Assembly (NCBI GenBank): GCA_963830455.1
Contig: CAWHMT010000004.1
Location: forward strand, 620,001 to 684,000
Length of the DNA: 64,000 nt
Direction of reading: 5' to 3'
DNA from: 20CM-2-65-7 sp963830455
GTDB taxonomy: Bacteria; Gemmatimonadota; Gemmatimonadetes; Gemmatimonadales; GWC2-71-9
Every line of letters begins with the position of its first letter. Position 1 is the stretch's first letter. A model generated the notes under the pieces. The model was not told the origin of the DNA and ran no database searches. It worked only from the letters and a program-made list of their open reading frames with translations. Shown in pieces: positions 32,972 through 41,756 of the stretch. The translations under genes and the position numbers were made by a program.

Positions 32972-33571
32972 TCACGCACTGATCGATCGCCAGGCTGCTT
33001 CGATCACGAGGCGAACACTGGCGTCGCCCGGTTTCCATTCCGCGGCGACGATTTTTCGCAGGGCATGACTGACCACCGAGAGCCACACACCCGCCCAGAC
33101 GTCGACGGCTCCCGCGCGTACCGTACCCTGCGCCTTGCCTTCCGCGACGATGCGTTCGAGCGCCGCGCGAAAGTCGCGCTCGGTCTTGCGGCTTTCGTCA
33201 TCGAGCACGGACAGCGGCTCCAGCAGTCCCAGCTTCACGATCGCGGTCTCCTGGGTGGCGCCCTCCACCAACCCGTGCGCCACGGCGGTGAGCTGCGCAC
33301 GCGCCGTTCCCGCCTCGGGATCGCGCGCCGTTTCCTGGACGATCCGGGCCGCCCAGCGCTGCGCTGCCCGGTACAGCTCGTTCACCAGGTGCTGCTTGCT
33401 CGCGAAATGGCGGTAGATCGTCCCCTCGGCGATCCCGGCTTTCTTCGCGATCTGCGCGGTCGTCGTGTCGTGATAGCCCCGCGTGGTGAACAGCTCGAGC
33501 GCCGATCGGATCAGGCGCTGGCGGGTGAGATCGGCAGAGCCGGTCGAGGGTGGTGAGGAGGGATGCGTCAC
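32972..33571 (-). CDS. TetR/AcrR family transcriptional regulator
   Basis: 199 residues from GTG 33571. The N-terminal helix-turn-helix (about 15-62) reads RQRLIRSALELFTTRGYHDTT-TAQIAKKAGIAEGTIYRHFASKQHL, the canonical TetR pattern. The C-terminal ligand domain is helical, with LSVLDDESRKTERDFRAAL and a final VIEAAWRSI. It is divergent from the lysine-dehydrogenase-like gene across 66 nt, so that gene (and itself) is the most likely target. No clear palindromic operator was identified in that gap. Confidence 0.9.
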   Translation of the reverse strand: MTHPSSPPSTGSADLTRQRLIRSALELFTTRGYHDTTTAQIAKKAGIAEGTIYRHFASKQHLVNELYRAAQRWAARIVQETARDPEAGTARAQLTAVAHGLVEGATQETAIVKLGLLEPLSVLDDESRKTERDFRAALERIVAEGKAQGTVRAGAVDVWAGVWLSVVSHALRKIVAAEWKPGDASVRLVIEAAWRSISA

Positions 33572-33637
33572 GGTGGCGAATCTACTAGCTTTCCGGCCGT
33601 TTCATCCCCCAAAAAATCATCTGGAGGCGTTGACGCG

Positions 33638-34774
33638 ATGCGCATGCTCGTCCTGGGCGCCGGGCTACAGGGTTCCGCCTGTGCATATGACCTGTTGCAG
33701 CGTCCTGAGGTGGAGCGCGTCACGCTGGCGGATCTCCACCCCGAGCGCGTGCCGGCGTTCCTCAAAAAGAAAAAGAGCAAGCGGCTGGTGACGACGCGGC
33801 TCGATGCGAAGAAGGCCGGAGCCTTGCGCAAGCTCATGCGCCGTCACGATGCCGTCATGAATGCGCTGCCGTACTACTTCAATTATCCGGTCGCCAAGGC
33901 CGCCGTCACGAGCGGACTCCACTGCGCGGATCTGGGCGGCAACACCGAAATCGTTCAGAAGCAGAAGACCCTGCACAAGGCCGCGCAGCGCAAGCGGGTG
34001 TCCGTCATTCCCGACTGCGGCCTCGCGCCCGGGATGGTCAACATCATCGCGGCTGAAGGCATCCGGCGCGTCGGTGAGGCGGAGAGCGTGAAGATCTTTG
34101 TGGGCGGCCTGCCGCAGAAACCGGAGCCGCCGCTCAACTATCAGATCGTGTATTCGCTCGAGGGGGCGCTCGACTACTACACGACGCCGTCCTGGGTGCT
34201 GCGCGAGGGCCGTCCGGAGCGCGTGGACGCGTTGTCGGAGCTCGAGGACGTTCCGTTCCCGAGTCCCGTCGGCACACTCGAGGCGTTCCATACCGGCGGT
34301 GGCATCTCGACTATGCCGTGGGCGTACAGCGGTAAAGTGCGAACGATGGAATACAAAACGTTGCGCTATCCCGGACATGCGGCGATCATGCGCCCCATTC
34401 GTGAGATGGGACTGCTATCGCTCGATCCCGTCCGCGTGCGTGGAACGAAGATCGTGCCGCGCGATGCGTTCATCGCCGCGGTATCGCCCCAGCTCACCAA
34501 GCCTGACGGCCGCGATCTTGTGGCGCTCCGCGTGGAAGTGCGGGGGAAGAGCGGCTCGCGCGTGGCCTGGCAGCTGCTCGACTATTACGACGATGCAACC
34601 GGCATCAGCGCGATGATGCGCGCCACCGGCTTTTCGCTCGCGATCACCGGCGTGATGCAGGTGGATGGACGGATTAGCTCAGCGGGCGTGCACACGCCCG
34701 ACGAAGCGGTGCCGTTTCAGGCCTACGTCGATGAGCTGCGGCAGCGGGGCGTGCGGATCGAGGAGGTTCAGTAA
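33638..34774 (+). CDS. saccharopine dehydrogenase family / lysine 6-dehydrogenase-like oxidoreductase
   Basis: 378 residues from ATG 33638 with GGAGG 11 bases upstream; a second ATG lies two codons on. Rossmann start MRMLVLGAGLQGSACAYDLL, then DAVMNALPYYFNYPVAKAAV, GLHCADLGGN, VIPDCGLAPGMVNIIAA and LNYQIVYSLEGALDYYTTP. The block order matches saccharopine dehydrogenase-like proteins and lysine 6-dehydrogenase. It probably oxidises an amino acid with NAD(P). Its 3' end overlaps the convergent barrel protein gene by 7 nt. The TetR gene upstream may control it. Confidence 0.87.
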   Translation: MRMLVLGAGLQGSACAYDLLQRPEVERVTLADLHPERVPAFLKKKKSKRLVTTRLDAKKAGALRKLMRRHDAVMNALPYYFNYPVAKAAVTSGLHCADLGGNTEIVQKQKTLHKAAQRKRVSVIPDCGLAPGMVNIIAAEGIRRVGEAESVKIFVGGLPQKPEPPLNYQIVYSLEGALDYYTTPSWVLREGRPERVDALSELEDVPFPSPVGTLEAFHTGGGISTMPWAYSGKVRTMEYKTLRYPGHAAIMRPIREMGLLSLDPVRVRGTKIVPRDAFIAAVSPQLTKPDGRDLVALRVEVRGKSGSRVAWQLLDYYDDATGISAMMRATGFSLAITGVMQVDGRISSAGVHTPDEAVPFQAYVDELRQRGVRIEEVQ

Positions 34775-35904
34775 CTCCAGGCGGTTCCGAAGGTGACTTC
34801 CGATCCTTCCGTCCCCCAGCCGGCATGCAGCGTGATGATCGTGTTTCGGAGCATGGCCAGCGCGACCCCGCCGCCCCAGGCGGCATGCAATCCCTCTGTG
34901 GTGAGCTGCACCGACTCTCCGGGACCGAACACCCGCCCCACGTCGTAGAACGCGAATAGTTTTACCTCGAGCACGCGCGGCGCCCACATCAACCCGTAGC
35001 GTGCCTCGAGACTGGCGAGCAACTTCCCCGGCCCGATGAACCGGCCGTCGTGATAGCCGCGCAGCGAGCGGCGGCCGCCCATCGCGACGAACGGGCCCTC
35101 GCTCGACTCCATCGTCATCTGGGCCGAGAGCGGTGGCGCTCCGGTCATGCTCTCGCCGCCAAGCCGGGCCGCGAGGATCAGTCGCTCGAGCGGGTGGACG
35201 TAGGCGCGCAAACCCGCGGTCGTGCGAGTGTAGCCGCGTCCCCAGCCGACCAATGCCTCGGCGAAAATCCCGCCGTGCGGATCCGGCTCGAGGTCGCGTG
35301 AGTCGAACACGAGGCCTACGCGTCCCACCGCGTCCGTGAACGGGTCCTCCTCGTCGGTGATCGTGCCCGATGCGCGGTCCCGCTGAAATACGCTGCCCCC
35401 AGGCAGCTCGCGGAAATCGGTGCGGTCGATCGTGCCCCCCACAAGGGCGCGCAGTCGTCCCACGAGCCGCCGCTGCACCGTGGCCCGCGCGCCCCCCGTC
35501 GTGCGGGCGACCTGGTAGAAATGCGAGCGGCCGATCAGGCTGTCGGAATCGAACGGCGCATCGTTTCCCTGGCCGTAATAACCCAGGCGATTGCCGCGGA
35601 TCAGGCTGAGCGTGAGACCGAGACGCCAGCCATCCCAGTACGCCGGGAGCTGCCCGTCGAGAATGAAGGCGTAACTGCCCTGAGTGCTCCCCCCGACGTC
35701 CAGTGCGAACCGGCCGAAGTTCGGTTCGGGGCGTTCGGCGAAGCCCATCGGACTCGAAACGTCGTAGTGCCCCGAGAACCAGAATCCGTCGGCTGAGCTG
35801 TAATAGAAGAACGGGTAGAGGTGGTCGACCCACTGGTTCCGGGGATCGGGCTCCTGCTGTGCCGCCAGGGACCTTGTGGCGAGCGCGAGCAGCGCGAGGA
35901 TCAG
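34768..35904 (-). CDS. outer-membrane beta-barrel protein (BamA/Omp85-like), non-ATG start
   Basis: About 378 residues. A signal-like segment LILALLALATRSLAAQQ is followed by alternating amphipathic strands typical of Omp85/BamA-type barrels. It contains GRVGLVFDSRDLEPDPHGGIFAEALVGWG and GGRRSLRGYHDGRFIGPGKLLASLEARY (the RGY motif of the family), and ends with aromatic-terminated strand SEVTFGTAWSY. No ATG, GTG or TTG precedes the signal region closely. CTG 35904 overlaps the upstream TGA as CTGA, matching the overlap style of the window. ATT 35916 would give a better n-region (RAYLILALL). No POTRA domain is visible, so it is a short barrel-only form. Confidence 0.75.
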   Translation of the reverse strand: MILALLALATRSLAAQQEPDPRNQWVDHLYPFFYYSSADGFWFSGHYDVSSPMGFAERPEPNFGRFALDVGGSTQGSYAFILDGQLPAYWDGWRLGLTLSLIRGNRLGYYGQGNDAPFDSDSLIGRSHFYQVARTTGGARATVQRRLVGRLRALVGGTIDRTDFRELPGGSVFQRDRASGTITDEEDPFTDAVGRVGLVFDSRDLEPDPHGGIFAEALVGWGRGYTRTTAGLRAYVHPLERLILAARLGGESMTGAPPLSAQMTMESSEGPFVAMGGRRSLRGYHDGRFIGPGKLLASLEARYGLMWAPRVLEVKLFAFYDVGRVFGPGESVQLTTEGLHAAWGGGVALAMLRNTIITLHAGWGTEGSEVTFGTAWSY

Positions 35905-36923
35905 GTACGCGCGAATAGGTAGGCCGTGTCCCGGATCTTGGCTTCGGTGCCGTCGTGCGCGGCATAGCTGCTCGGATAGAACGACGCCGACCCGAATTCC
36001 CCCCGCTTGTTCACCGCGTAGAAGTTCAGGCCGAACTTGGGCCGCCTCCGCTCGTCGAGCAGCCGCGGCTCGGTCGCCGCGACCACGCGTTTTAGTGTCT
36101 CGAGACAGGCGTCCGTGGGCTTCATGCCGCGGCGCATGTGCTCGACCGTGAGGAACCCGCCGCACACCTTGATGTTGGCCTCACCGAGGCCGGTGGACCC
36201 GGCGGCCCCGACGTCGTTGTCGCAGTACTGGCCCGCGCCGATGATCGGCGAGTCGCCGACGCGGCCCGGGATCTTCCACGACAGCCCGCTCGTCGTCGTC
36301 ACCGACGAGATGTCGCCCTGCGGCGTCACGGCGTCGCAGTTGATCGTGCCGGTTTTCGGGAGCGTGAGCCTTTCCTCATCAGGAACGTCGCGGAAGTTGT
36401 CCTCGGGATTCAGGTTCGCGCGCCAGCGCAGCCACGCCTCGCGCGAATGCTCGGTCATCAGGTCTTCTTCCTTGAAGCCGTACGACAGCGCAAACCGCTT
36501 CGCACCTTCGCCGACGAGGAAGATGTGGCTGGTGTACTTGAGAATCAGCTTCGCGACTTCGGAAGGGGTCTTGATCCCTTCGAGGCAGCCGACCGCGCCG
36601 GCGCGCTTGGTGGGCCCGTGCATGCACGACGCATCGAGCTGGACCACGCCGTCGGCGTTCGGCAAGCCGCCGTACCCGACCGAGTCGTCATTGGGATCGA
36701 GCTCCTGGATTTTCACCCCTTCGACCGCGGCGTCGAGCGTGTCCGCGCCCTGCATCAGCAGGTCGAAAGCCTTCTGGACGCCGCGCAAGCCGTTGGCGCT
36801 CGCGACGGCGACGGGCTTCGCCGCCCAGCGCGATTGCGGCGGCAGCGGCCGCACCGGTCGCATGGCATGGGGGATCGCCAGGACGGCGGCGGTCTGGAGG
36901 AAATCGCGGCGCGACACGGACAA
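35901..36923 (-). CDS. N4-(beta-N-acetylglucosaminyl)-L-asparaginase family Ntn hydrolase, Tat-exported
   Basis: 340 residues from TTG 36923, which has GGAGG six bases upstream. A twin-arginine signal SRRDFLQTAAVLAIP opens the protein. Glycosylasparaginase hallmarks: VGYGGLPNADGVVQLDAS, AGAVGCLEGIKTP, the autocleavage/nucleophile Thr in KTGTINCDAVTPQGD, and TTTSGLSWKIPGRVGDSPIIGAGQYCD (the substrate-binding block). It should self-process into alpha and beta chains and release N-acetylglucosamine-linked or free Asn amide outside the cytoplasm. It is co-transcribed with the barrel protein downstream (4-nt overlap if CTG is used). Confidence 0.92.
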   Translation of the reverse strand: MSVSRRDFLQTAAVLAIPHAMRPVRPLPPQSRWAAKPVAVASANGLRGVQKAFDLLMQGADTLDAAVEGVKIQELDPNDDSVGYGGLPNADGVVQLDASCMHGPTKRAGAVGCLEGIKTPSEVAKLILKYTSHIFLVGEGAKRFALSYGFKEEDLMTEHSREAWLRWRANLNPEDNFRDVPDEERLTLPKTGTINCDAVTPQGDISSVTTTSGLSWKIPGRVGDSPIIGAGQYCDNDVGAAGSTGLGEANIKVCGGFLTVEHMRRGMKPTDACLETLKRVVAATEPRLLDERRRPKFGLNFYAVNKRGEFGSASFYPSSYAAHDGTEAKIRDTAYLFART

Positions 36924-37003
36924 GGAGAGCCTCCGAAGTTGAAGCAGCGTTAGGGTTTTACCCACTCGTGTTACGGCTGTCAACTTGCTATCGTTCCCAC
37001 CCC

Positions 37004-37711
37004 GTGGAGCTTTCGGTCGTGGTCCCGGCCTATAACGAGCGGGACAACCTCGCGCTGCTGCTCGCTGAAATCGCGGCCGCCCTCGACGAGGGGAGCTACG
37101 AGGTGATCGTCGTGGACGACGGTTCGACCGACGGCACGTTCGAGGCGCTCAAGACCCTCCGTCACCAATACCCTCAACTGCACATCATCTCGTTCGAGCG
37201 CAACGCGGGGCAGACCGCCGCCTTTGCCGCCGGATTTCGCGCGGCGCGCGCGCCCATCGTGGTCACGCTCGACGCGGACCTGCAGAACGATCCCGCGGAC
37301 ATTCCCAAGCTCGTCGCCGAATTGAAGCGGACCGGCGTCACGGCGGTCGCAGGCTACCGCGCCACGCGACGGGATAGCGCGTGGAAGCGGCTGCAGAGCC
37401 GCATCGCCAACGGCGTGCGCAACCGGCTCAATGGGGAAGTGATTCGTGACACCGGCTGCTCGCTCAAGGCGTTCCGGACCGACGCCGTCCGGACCTTGCC
37501 GCTGTTCGCCGGGATGCACCGCTTCCTGCCGACACTCGTCAAGATGAACGGCGGCACTGTGACCGAGGTCGCGGTCGGCCATCGCCCGCGCAAGCATGGT
37601 GTAACCAAGTACGGCATGTGGAACCGCGTCTGGCGCTCGCTGGTCGATGCGTTCGCGGTGCGCTGGATGCAGCGGCGCGCGCTGCGCTACCGCGTGCGCG
37701 AGGAGGTGTGA
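37004..37711 (+). CDS. family 2 glycosyltransferase (DPM1/ArnC-like, soluble)
   Basis: 235 residues from GTG 37004. GT-A fold with LSVVVPAYNERDNLALLL, the VVDDGSTDGTFE nucleotide motif, RNAGQTAAFAAGFRAA and the DADLQNDP metal motif. RDTGCSLKAFR and HRFLPTLVKM then match the dolichyl/undecaprenyl-phosphate sugar synthase subfamily. The two C-terminal membrane helices of ArnC are absent, so it is a soluble DPM1-like form. It should transfer a sugar to polyprenyl phosphate. It is coupled by TGATG to the zinc-finger gene. Confidence 0.9.
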   Translation: MELSVVVPAYNERDNLALLLAEIAAALDEGSYEVIVVDDGSTDGTFEALKTLRHQYPQLHIISFERNAGQTAAFAAGFRAARAPIVVTLDADLQNDPADIPKLVAELKRTGVTAVAGYRATRRDSAWKRLQSRIANGVRNRLNGEVIRDTGCSLKAFRTDAVRTLPLFAGMHRFLPTLVKMNGGTVTEVAVGHRPRKHGVTKYGMWNRVWRSLVDAFAVRWMQRRALRYRVREEV

Positions 37712-38067
37712 TGGCGGGACCCGAGACCACGCACCAGCAGTGGCTATTGCAAATCGGCGCCGAGCTGGACGGCGAGCTGTCGCTGATGGAGCGGGCAGCG
37801 CTGGCAAAGCACCTCGCTACCTGCTCGCACTGTGCCGGTGCGCGCGCGAGCCAGCTCGAGGTGCGCGTGGCCCTGGCGCGCTCGGCGGGCAACGAGCACG
37901 CGTTCGTGGTCCCGCGCCCTTCCATCCGCGCCGGCACGCTCGCGCTGTGGGTGATCGTGGCGCTCGCCACCGGAATGGTGGGCGGATGGCTCGCGAACCG
38001 CCGCTGGGGCGGGCCGGGCAGTGGGGCACCGCTCGAGGACACGCGTGGGACTATCGTCGTTCAGTAG
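37711..38067 (+). CDS. anti-sigma-factor-like protein, zf-HC2 zinc finger and one membrane helix
   Basis: 118 residues. An N-terminal zf-HC2 module reads GAELDGELSLMERAALAKHLATCSHCAGA, giving the H-x3-C-x2-C zinc-binding motif of anti-sigma factors. One membrane helix (TLALWVIVALATGMVGGWL, about 73-92) and a short outer tail follow. This is the architecture of membrane anti-ECF-sigma factors, but no sigma factor gene is adjacent, so the partner is unknown. ATG 37711 shares its A with the glycosyltransferase TGA. The 3' end overlaps the next gene in another frame. Confidence 0.75.
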   Translation: MAGPETTHQQWLLQIGAELDGELSLMERAALAKHLATCSHCAGARASQLEVRVALARSAGNEHAFVVPRPSIRAGTLALWVIVALATGMVGGWLANRRWGGPGSGAPLEDTRGTIVVQ

Positions 38068-38893
38068 CCTCCTTCTCGCATTGGCTTCCCTCCAGGGCCC
38101 CGGCACTCGGCTCACGTATCGCGTGCGCGTGATCGAGCCGGCGTCGGTCGAGCCCCGCGTCCTCGCGAGCGCCGCGGTCAGCGGCTCGCTCGACAACGAA
38201 ATGCGCCTGACGATCCGAACCGACACCGCCGAGGTCGAGGCCCTGTTTCACCTCTCGGCCTTCGGCGACACGGTGAGCCTGGGCGCCGAGTTCTACACGC
38301 GTCGGCTCGTGGGCCGCTCGCGGCGCGGCCTGCCGCTCTGGGAGGATGACACGTACCGGCGCCTGATCCGACTCGCCTGGAGCGATACGGCGCGGATCTA
38401 CCCGTTCGGCGACAGCCGCCGAGGCGGGGCCTGGGTCGAGCTCATCCTCGAACGGCAGTTCGCGGGAGGAGAGGGACGCGCGGCCGAGCAGTTCGATCTG
38501 GTCGATTCGACCCGCGACCTGCGCGTCGAAGCGGTCGTGCGCCCGCGCCGCGCGCGCGTCATTCTGAACCTCGTGCGCGGCGACACCGTCAGCGGGCCAC
38601 GGGGGATGGATCTCGTGGTGGACGAGCCGCCGCGGGTCGTGCAGCTCCTGCTGCGCGGGCGCGCCACGACACTCGTGGTGAGTGTCGCGCGTCCCGATTC
38701 GGCGATCTCTCCCCGCGACCGGGCGCTCGGGCTCGATGCCGAAGTGATGTGCCTGCGCGTGGCCTCCCCCCCACCTGGTACGCCCCAGCGGGTCGGGACC
38801 GTGTGCGGGAAGCTGAACAATGTGGCGCGCCTGCTGCCATTGCCCACCGGCGATACGTTGGCCGCGACATTCGCCTGGCCCGGCGCGCGCTGA
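38021..38893 (+). CDS. secreted hypothetical protein
   Basis: 290 residues from GTG 38021; GTG 38045 is an alternative that would shorten the n-region of the signal peptide (SSFSSLLLALASLQG). The body is beta-rich with DTAEVEALFHLSAFGDTVSLG, ERQFAGGEGRAAEQFDLVDSTRDLRVEAV and a GLDAEVMCLRVASPPPGTPQRVGTVC stretch. I recognise no family. It overlaps the zinc-finger gene by 47 nt at its start and the phosphoribosyltransferase by 1 nt (TGATG), so it is part of the same operon. Confidence 0.6.
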   Translation: MGHRSRTRVGLSSFSSLLLALASLQGPGTRLTYRVRVIEPASVEPRVLASAAVSGSLDNEMRLTIRTDTAEVEALFHLSAFGDTVSLGAEFYTRRLVGRSRRGLPLWEDDTYRRLIRLAWSDTARIYPFGDSRRGGAWVELILERQFAGGEGRAAEQFDLVDSTRDLRVEAVVRPRRARVILNLVRGDTVSGPRGMDLVVDEPPRVVQLLLRGRATTLVVSVARPDSAISPRDRALGLDAEVMCLRVASPPPGTPQRVGTVCGKLNNVARLLPLPTGDTLAATFAWPGAR

Positions 38894-39963
38894 TGGCCCC
38901 CCCCGCCTCCCGCAGGAAACGTCTCGATCCCGCGATTTTTCATCTCCCCGTCGACAAGATGCGGGAGGGCTATTACTCCGACAAATACTTCGTGCGCGCG
39001 CGCGACCTGTTGCGCAAAGACCGGCACCGCCCGCGCGTCACGATGCAGGTCTTCGGCAAGTCGCACGCATTCCTCGGCGGCATCGACGAAGCGATTGCGA
39101 TCCTGAAACTGTGCGGCGAGCGCTGGGATGAGCTGGTGGTGCACGCGCTGTACGATGGTGACGAGATCCAGCCGTGGGAGACGGTACTCACCATCGAGGG
39201 ACCATACGATGCCTTCGCCGTCCTGGAGACGCTGTATCTGGGAGTGCTGGCGCGGCGCACGCGCGTGGGGACGAACACGCGCCAGGTCGTGGAGGCCGCG
39301 AAGCCCAAGGAAGTAATGTTCTTCCCCGCGCGGCACGATCACTGGCTCGTGCAGACGGGCGACGGCTACGCGGCCCACATCGCGGGCGCAATCGGCGTCT
39401 CCACCGACGCGCAGGCCTCGTGGTGGGGCTCCGAAGGCGTGGGCACGGTCCCGCACGCGCTGATCGCGGCCTACGGCGGCGACACGGTGCTCGCGTCCCG
39501 GAAGTTCGCGGAGCTGTCCGATCCCTCGATCCGGCTGATCACGCTGGTCGACTTCGATAACGACTGCGTGGAGACGTCACTCGCCGTCGCGCGCGAGCTC
39601 GGCGACCGCCTGTACGGCGTCCGGCTCGACACCAGCGAAACGCTGGTGGATCGATCGGTCGTTCCGCAGATGGGAACCTTCAAGCCGACCGGCGTGAATC
39701 CGCAGCTCGTGCGCAACGTGCGCCGCGCGCTCGACGCGAGCGGTTTCCAGCACGTGAAGATCGTGGTGTCCGGCGGGTTCAGCGTCGAGAAGATTCGCCA
39801 GTTCGAGGACGAGGGCGTCCCCGTGGACGTCTACGGGGTGGGATCGAGCCTGTTCCAGGGCCGGTTCGACTTCACGGCCGACGTCGTGATGCTCGAGGGA
39901 AAGCCGTGCGCGAAAGTGGGCCGCGCGTATCGGCCCAACCCGAGGCTCGAACGTGTGACGTAG
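38893..39963 (+). CDS. pncB: nicotinate phosphoribosyltransferase
   Basis: 356 residues from ATG 38893. NAPRTase family landmarks: HLPVDKMREGYYSDKYFVRARDLL near the N-terminus, VGTNTRQVVEAAKPKEVMFFPARHDHW, TDAQASWWG, GTVPHALIAAYGGDTV, LVDFDNDCVETSLAVA, YGVRLDTSETL, VVSGGFSVEKIRQFEDEGVPVDVYGVGSSL and VMLEGKPCAKVGR. It makes nicotinate mononucleotide from nicotinate and PRPP for NAD salvage. The length matches the shorter, quinolinate-PRTase-like class. A cysteine hydrolase of nicotinamidase type lies 3.5 kb downstream. Confidence 0.9.
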   Translation: MAPPASRRKRLDPAIFHLPVDKMREGYYSDKYFVRARDLLRKDRHRPRVTMQVFGKSHAFLGGIDEAIAILKLCGERWDELVVHALYDGDEIQPWETVLTIEGPYDAFAVLETLYLGVLARRTRVGTNTRQVVEAAKPKEVMFFPARHDHWLVQTGDGYAAHIAGAIGVSTDAQASWWGSEGVGTVPHALIAAYGGDTVLASRKFAELSDPSIRLITLVDFDNDCVETSLAVARELGDRLYGVRLDTSETLVDRSVVPQMGTFKPTGVNPQLVRNVRRALDASGFQHVKIVVSGGFSVEKIRQFEDEGVPVDVYGVGSSLFQGRFDFTADVVMLEGKPCAKVGRAYRPNPRLERVT

Positions 39964-39985
39964 GGGCGCAGCATGCTGCGCCCCT
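39962..39985. repeat. perfect 24-nt palindrome overlapping the pncB stop
   Basis: AGGGGCGCAGCATGCTGCGCCCCT is self-complementary from end to end. Its first two bases are the last two of the TAG stop of the phosphoribosyltransferase gene (39961-39963). It can form a strong hairpin in either transcript. No T-run follows, so it may be a dispersed palindromic repeat rather than a simple terminator. It lies 43 nt before argC. Confidence 0.6.
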
Positions 39986-40028
39986 GCATCTTGCGGGACC
40001 CTGGCCGTCTGCATAATTTTCCGCTGCA

Positions 40029-40989
40029 ATGAATAATCATGCATCCATCCCGGTCGGCGTGCTGGGCGCATCCGGCTACGTCGGTCAGGAGTTGCTGCGG
40101 CTGCTCAACGGCCACCCCGGCGCCAGCGTCGCCTTCGCGACCGCGGAGTCCTCCGCGGGCGAATGGGTCGACGGCGTCGAGCTGATCAAGGCCGACGACG
40201 CGCCCTGGCAGCAGGCCGAGATCATTCTGTCGGCGCTGCCGCACGGCGTGTCCGCGCGCTATGTCCATGAAGCGCGCGCCGGCGGCAAGCGCGCGGTCGA
40301 CCTCTCGGCCGACTTCCGCCTTTCACCCGACGCCGTGTACGGGTTGACCGAGTTCACGCGCCCGCGCGTGGCGGACGCCGAGCTCGTCGCGAATCCCGGA
40401 TGCTATCCCACCGCCGCGCTGCTTGCGCTGATTCCGCTCGCGCAGCTCGGCCTGATCGATCCCGCGCGCGAGATCATCATCGACGCCGCATCCGGCGTCA
40501 CCGGCGCCGGGACGCAATCCCAAACGCGAGCTGCTGTTCGCGGAAGTCGCGGAAGACTACCGCGCCTACGCGATCGGGAACACGCACCGGCATCTCGCGG
40601 AGCTGAAGCAGTCGCTCGCCCGCGAAGGCGGATTCACCGGCGATCTCGTCTTTACGCCGCACCTGCTCCCGGTCAAGCGCGGCATCCTCGAGACGATTCA
40701 CGTGCCGCTCACCCGCGTGCTGGATCAATCCACCGCCGAGGGTCTGTACTCGGCCACCTACGATGGCGAACCATGCATTCAGATCATGCACGGGACGCTG
40801 CCGTCGCTGAAGGACGTCGTGTACCGGAACCGCGTGGCGATCGGTGTCGCCGAAGTCGCCGACGTGCGCCGGCCGCGGCTCACCGTCATCGCCGCGATCG
40901 ACAACCTCGTGAAGGGCGCCGCCGGCCAGGCGATTCAGAACATGAACGTGATGCTCGGGCTGCCCGAGACCGCGGGGCTCGCGTGCTGA
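40029..40989 (+). pseudogene. argC: N-acetyl-gamma-glutamyl-phosphate reductase with a +1 frameshift
   Basis: 319 residues if repaired. The first frame gives VGVLGASGYVGQELLRLL, SALPHGVSA, KRAVDLSADFRL, catalytic Cys in VANPGCYPTAALL and DAASGVTGAG. At about 40512 one extra base shifts the frame. The second frame then continues NPKRELLFAEVAEDYRAYAIG, GNTHRHLAEL, TPHLLPVKRGILETIHVPL and DNLVKGAAGQAIQNMNVM up to TGA 40987-40989. Both halves are complete and well conserved, so the indel is recent or a sequence error. The first frame stays open into argB by chance. It catalyses the third step of arginine synthesis and heads the arg operon. Confidence 0.88.
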
Positions 40990-41756
40990 GCGTGAAAGTC
41001 GTCAAGATCGGGGGCAACGAGCTCGATCGGCCCGACTGGGTCGAGGCGTGCGCGCGCGCGCTCAAGGACATCGGCCCGGCGGTCATCGTGCATGGCGGCG
41101 GGGAAGCGGTCAGCGGCTGGTCCCGGCGCCTCGGGCTTCCCGTGGAGAAAAAGGACGGCCTGCGGCGCACCACGCCCGAAATCGCCGAGGTCGTCGAGAT
41201 GGTGCTGGGCGGCCCGATGAACCGGCTGCTCGTCAGCGCGCTGCGCCAGGCGGGCCTCGACGCCATCGGCCTGTGCGGCGTGGATGGCGGTCTCCTCACC
41301 GCGCAGCCGCTGCGGCAGGGCGAGCTCGGTGAGGTCGGCGAGATCGTGAACGTCCGGGCGTCGCTGCTCCAGAGCCTCCTCCTGGCCGGCCTGACTCCCG
41401 TCGTGGCGCCCGTCGCGCCATCGCTCGCGAGTCCCGTGCGGCCGCTCAACGTCAACGCCGACCAGGCGGCCGCGGCGATCGCCGCCGCCCTGGTGGCGGA
41501 GGAGCTCCTCTTCGTCTCCGATGTCCCGGGGGTGACCGTCGACGGCGTGACACAGCCGACCCTTGCGGCGGCGGAAATAGAGCAGATGATTGAAGGAGGC
41601 GTCGCGACGGGCGGCATGGCCGCCAAGCTGCGCGCCGCTGCGAATGCAGTGCGGGCGGGTGTCCGGGCCGTACGGATTGGCGATCTCGACATGCTCGAGC
41701 ACGCTACCGCCGGCACCCGCCTGCTCGCGGCTCCTCCGGCGGTTCAACCCGCGTGA
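40983..41756 (+). CDS. argB: acetylglutamate kinase
   Basis: 257 residues from GTG 40983 (GTG 40992 is an alternative). Amino-acid-kinase fold: VVKIGGNEL (phosphate-binding Lys), AVIVHGGGEAVSGW, GLRRTTPEIAEVVEMVL, GLCGVDGGLL, PLNVNADQAAAAIA and FVSDVPGVTVDG. GGVATGGMAAKLRAAANAV carries the second catalytic Lys. It phosphorylates N-acetylglutamate. It overlaps the argC stop and argD start. The protein lacks the N-terminal extension of arginine-inhibited hexameric forms, so strong feedback by arginine is less likely. Confidence 0.93.
   Translation: MLSVKVVKIGGNELDRPDWVEACARALKDIGPAVIVHGGGEAVSGWSRRLGLPVEKKDGLRRTTPEIAEVVEMVLGGPMNRLLVSALRQAGLDAIGLCGVDGGLLTAQPLRQGELGEVGEIVNVRASLLQSLLLAGLTPVVAPVAPSLASPVRPLNVNADQAAAAIAAALVAEELLFVSDVPGVTVDGVTQPTLAAAEIEQMIEGGVATGGMAAKLRAAANAVRAGVRAVRIGDLDMLEHATAGTRLLAAPPAVQPA

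Noticed and set aside
40029..41756. A single 575-residue ArgC-ArgB fusion
   Set aside because: The middle third is out-of-frame translation of argC; correct ArgC and ArgB parts lie in two frames, so this is a frameshift plus chance read-through.
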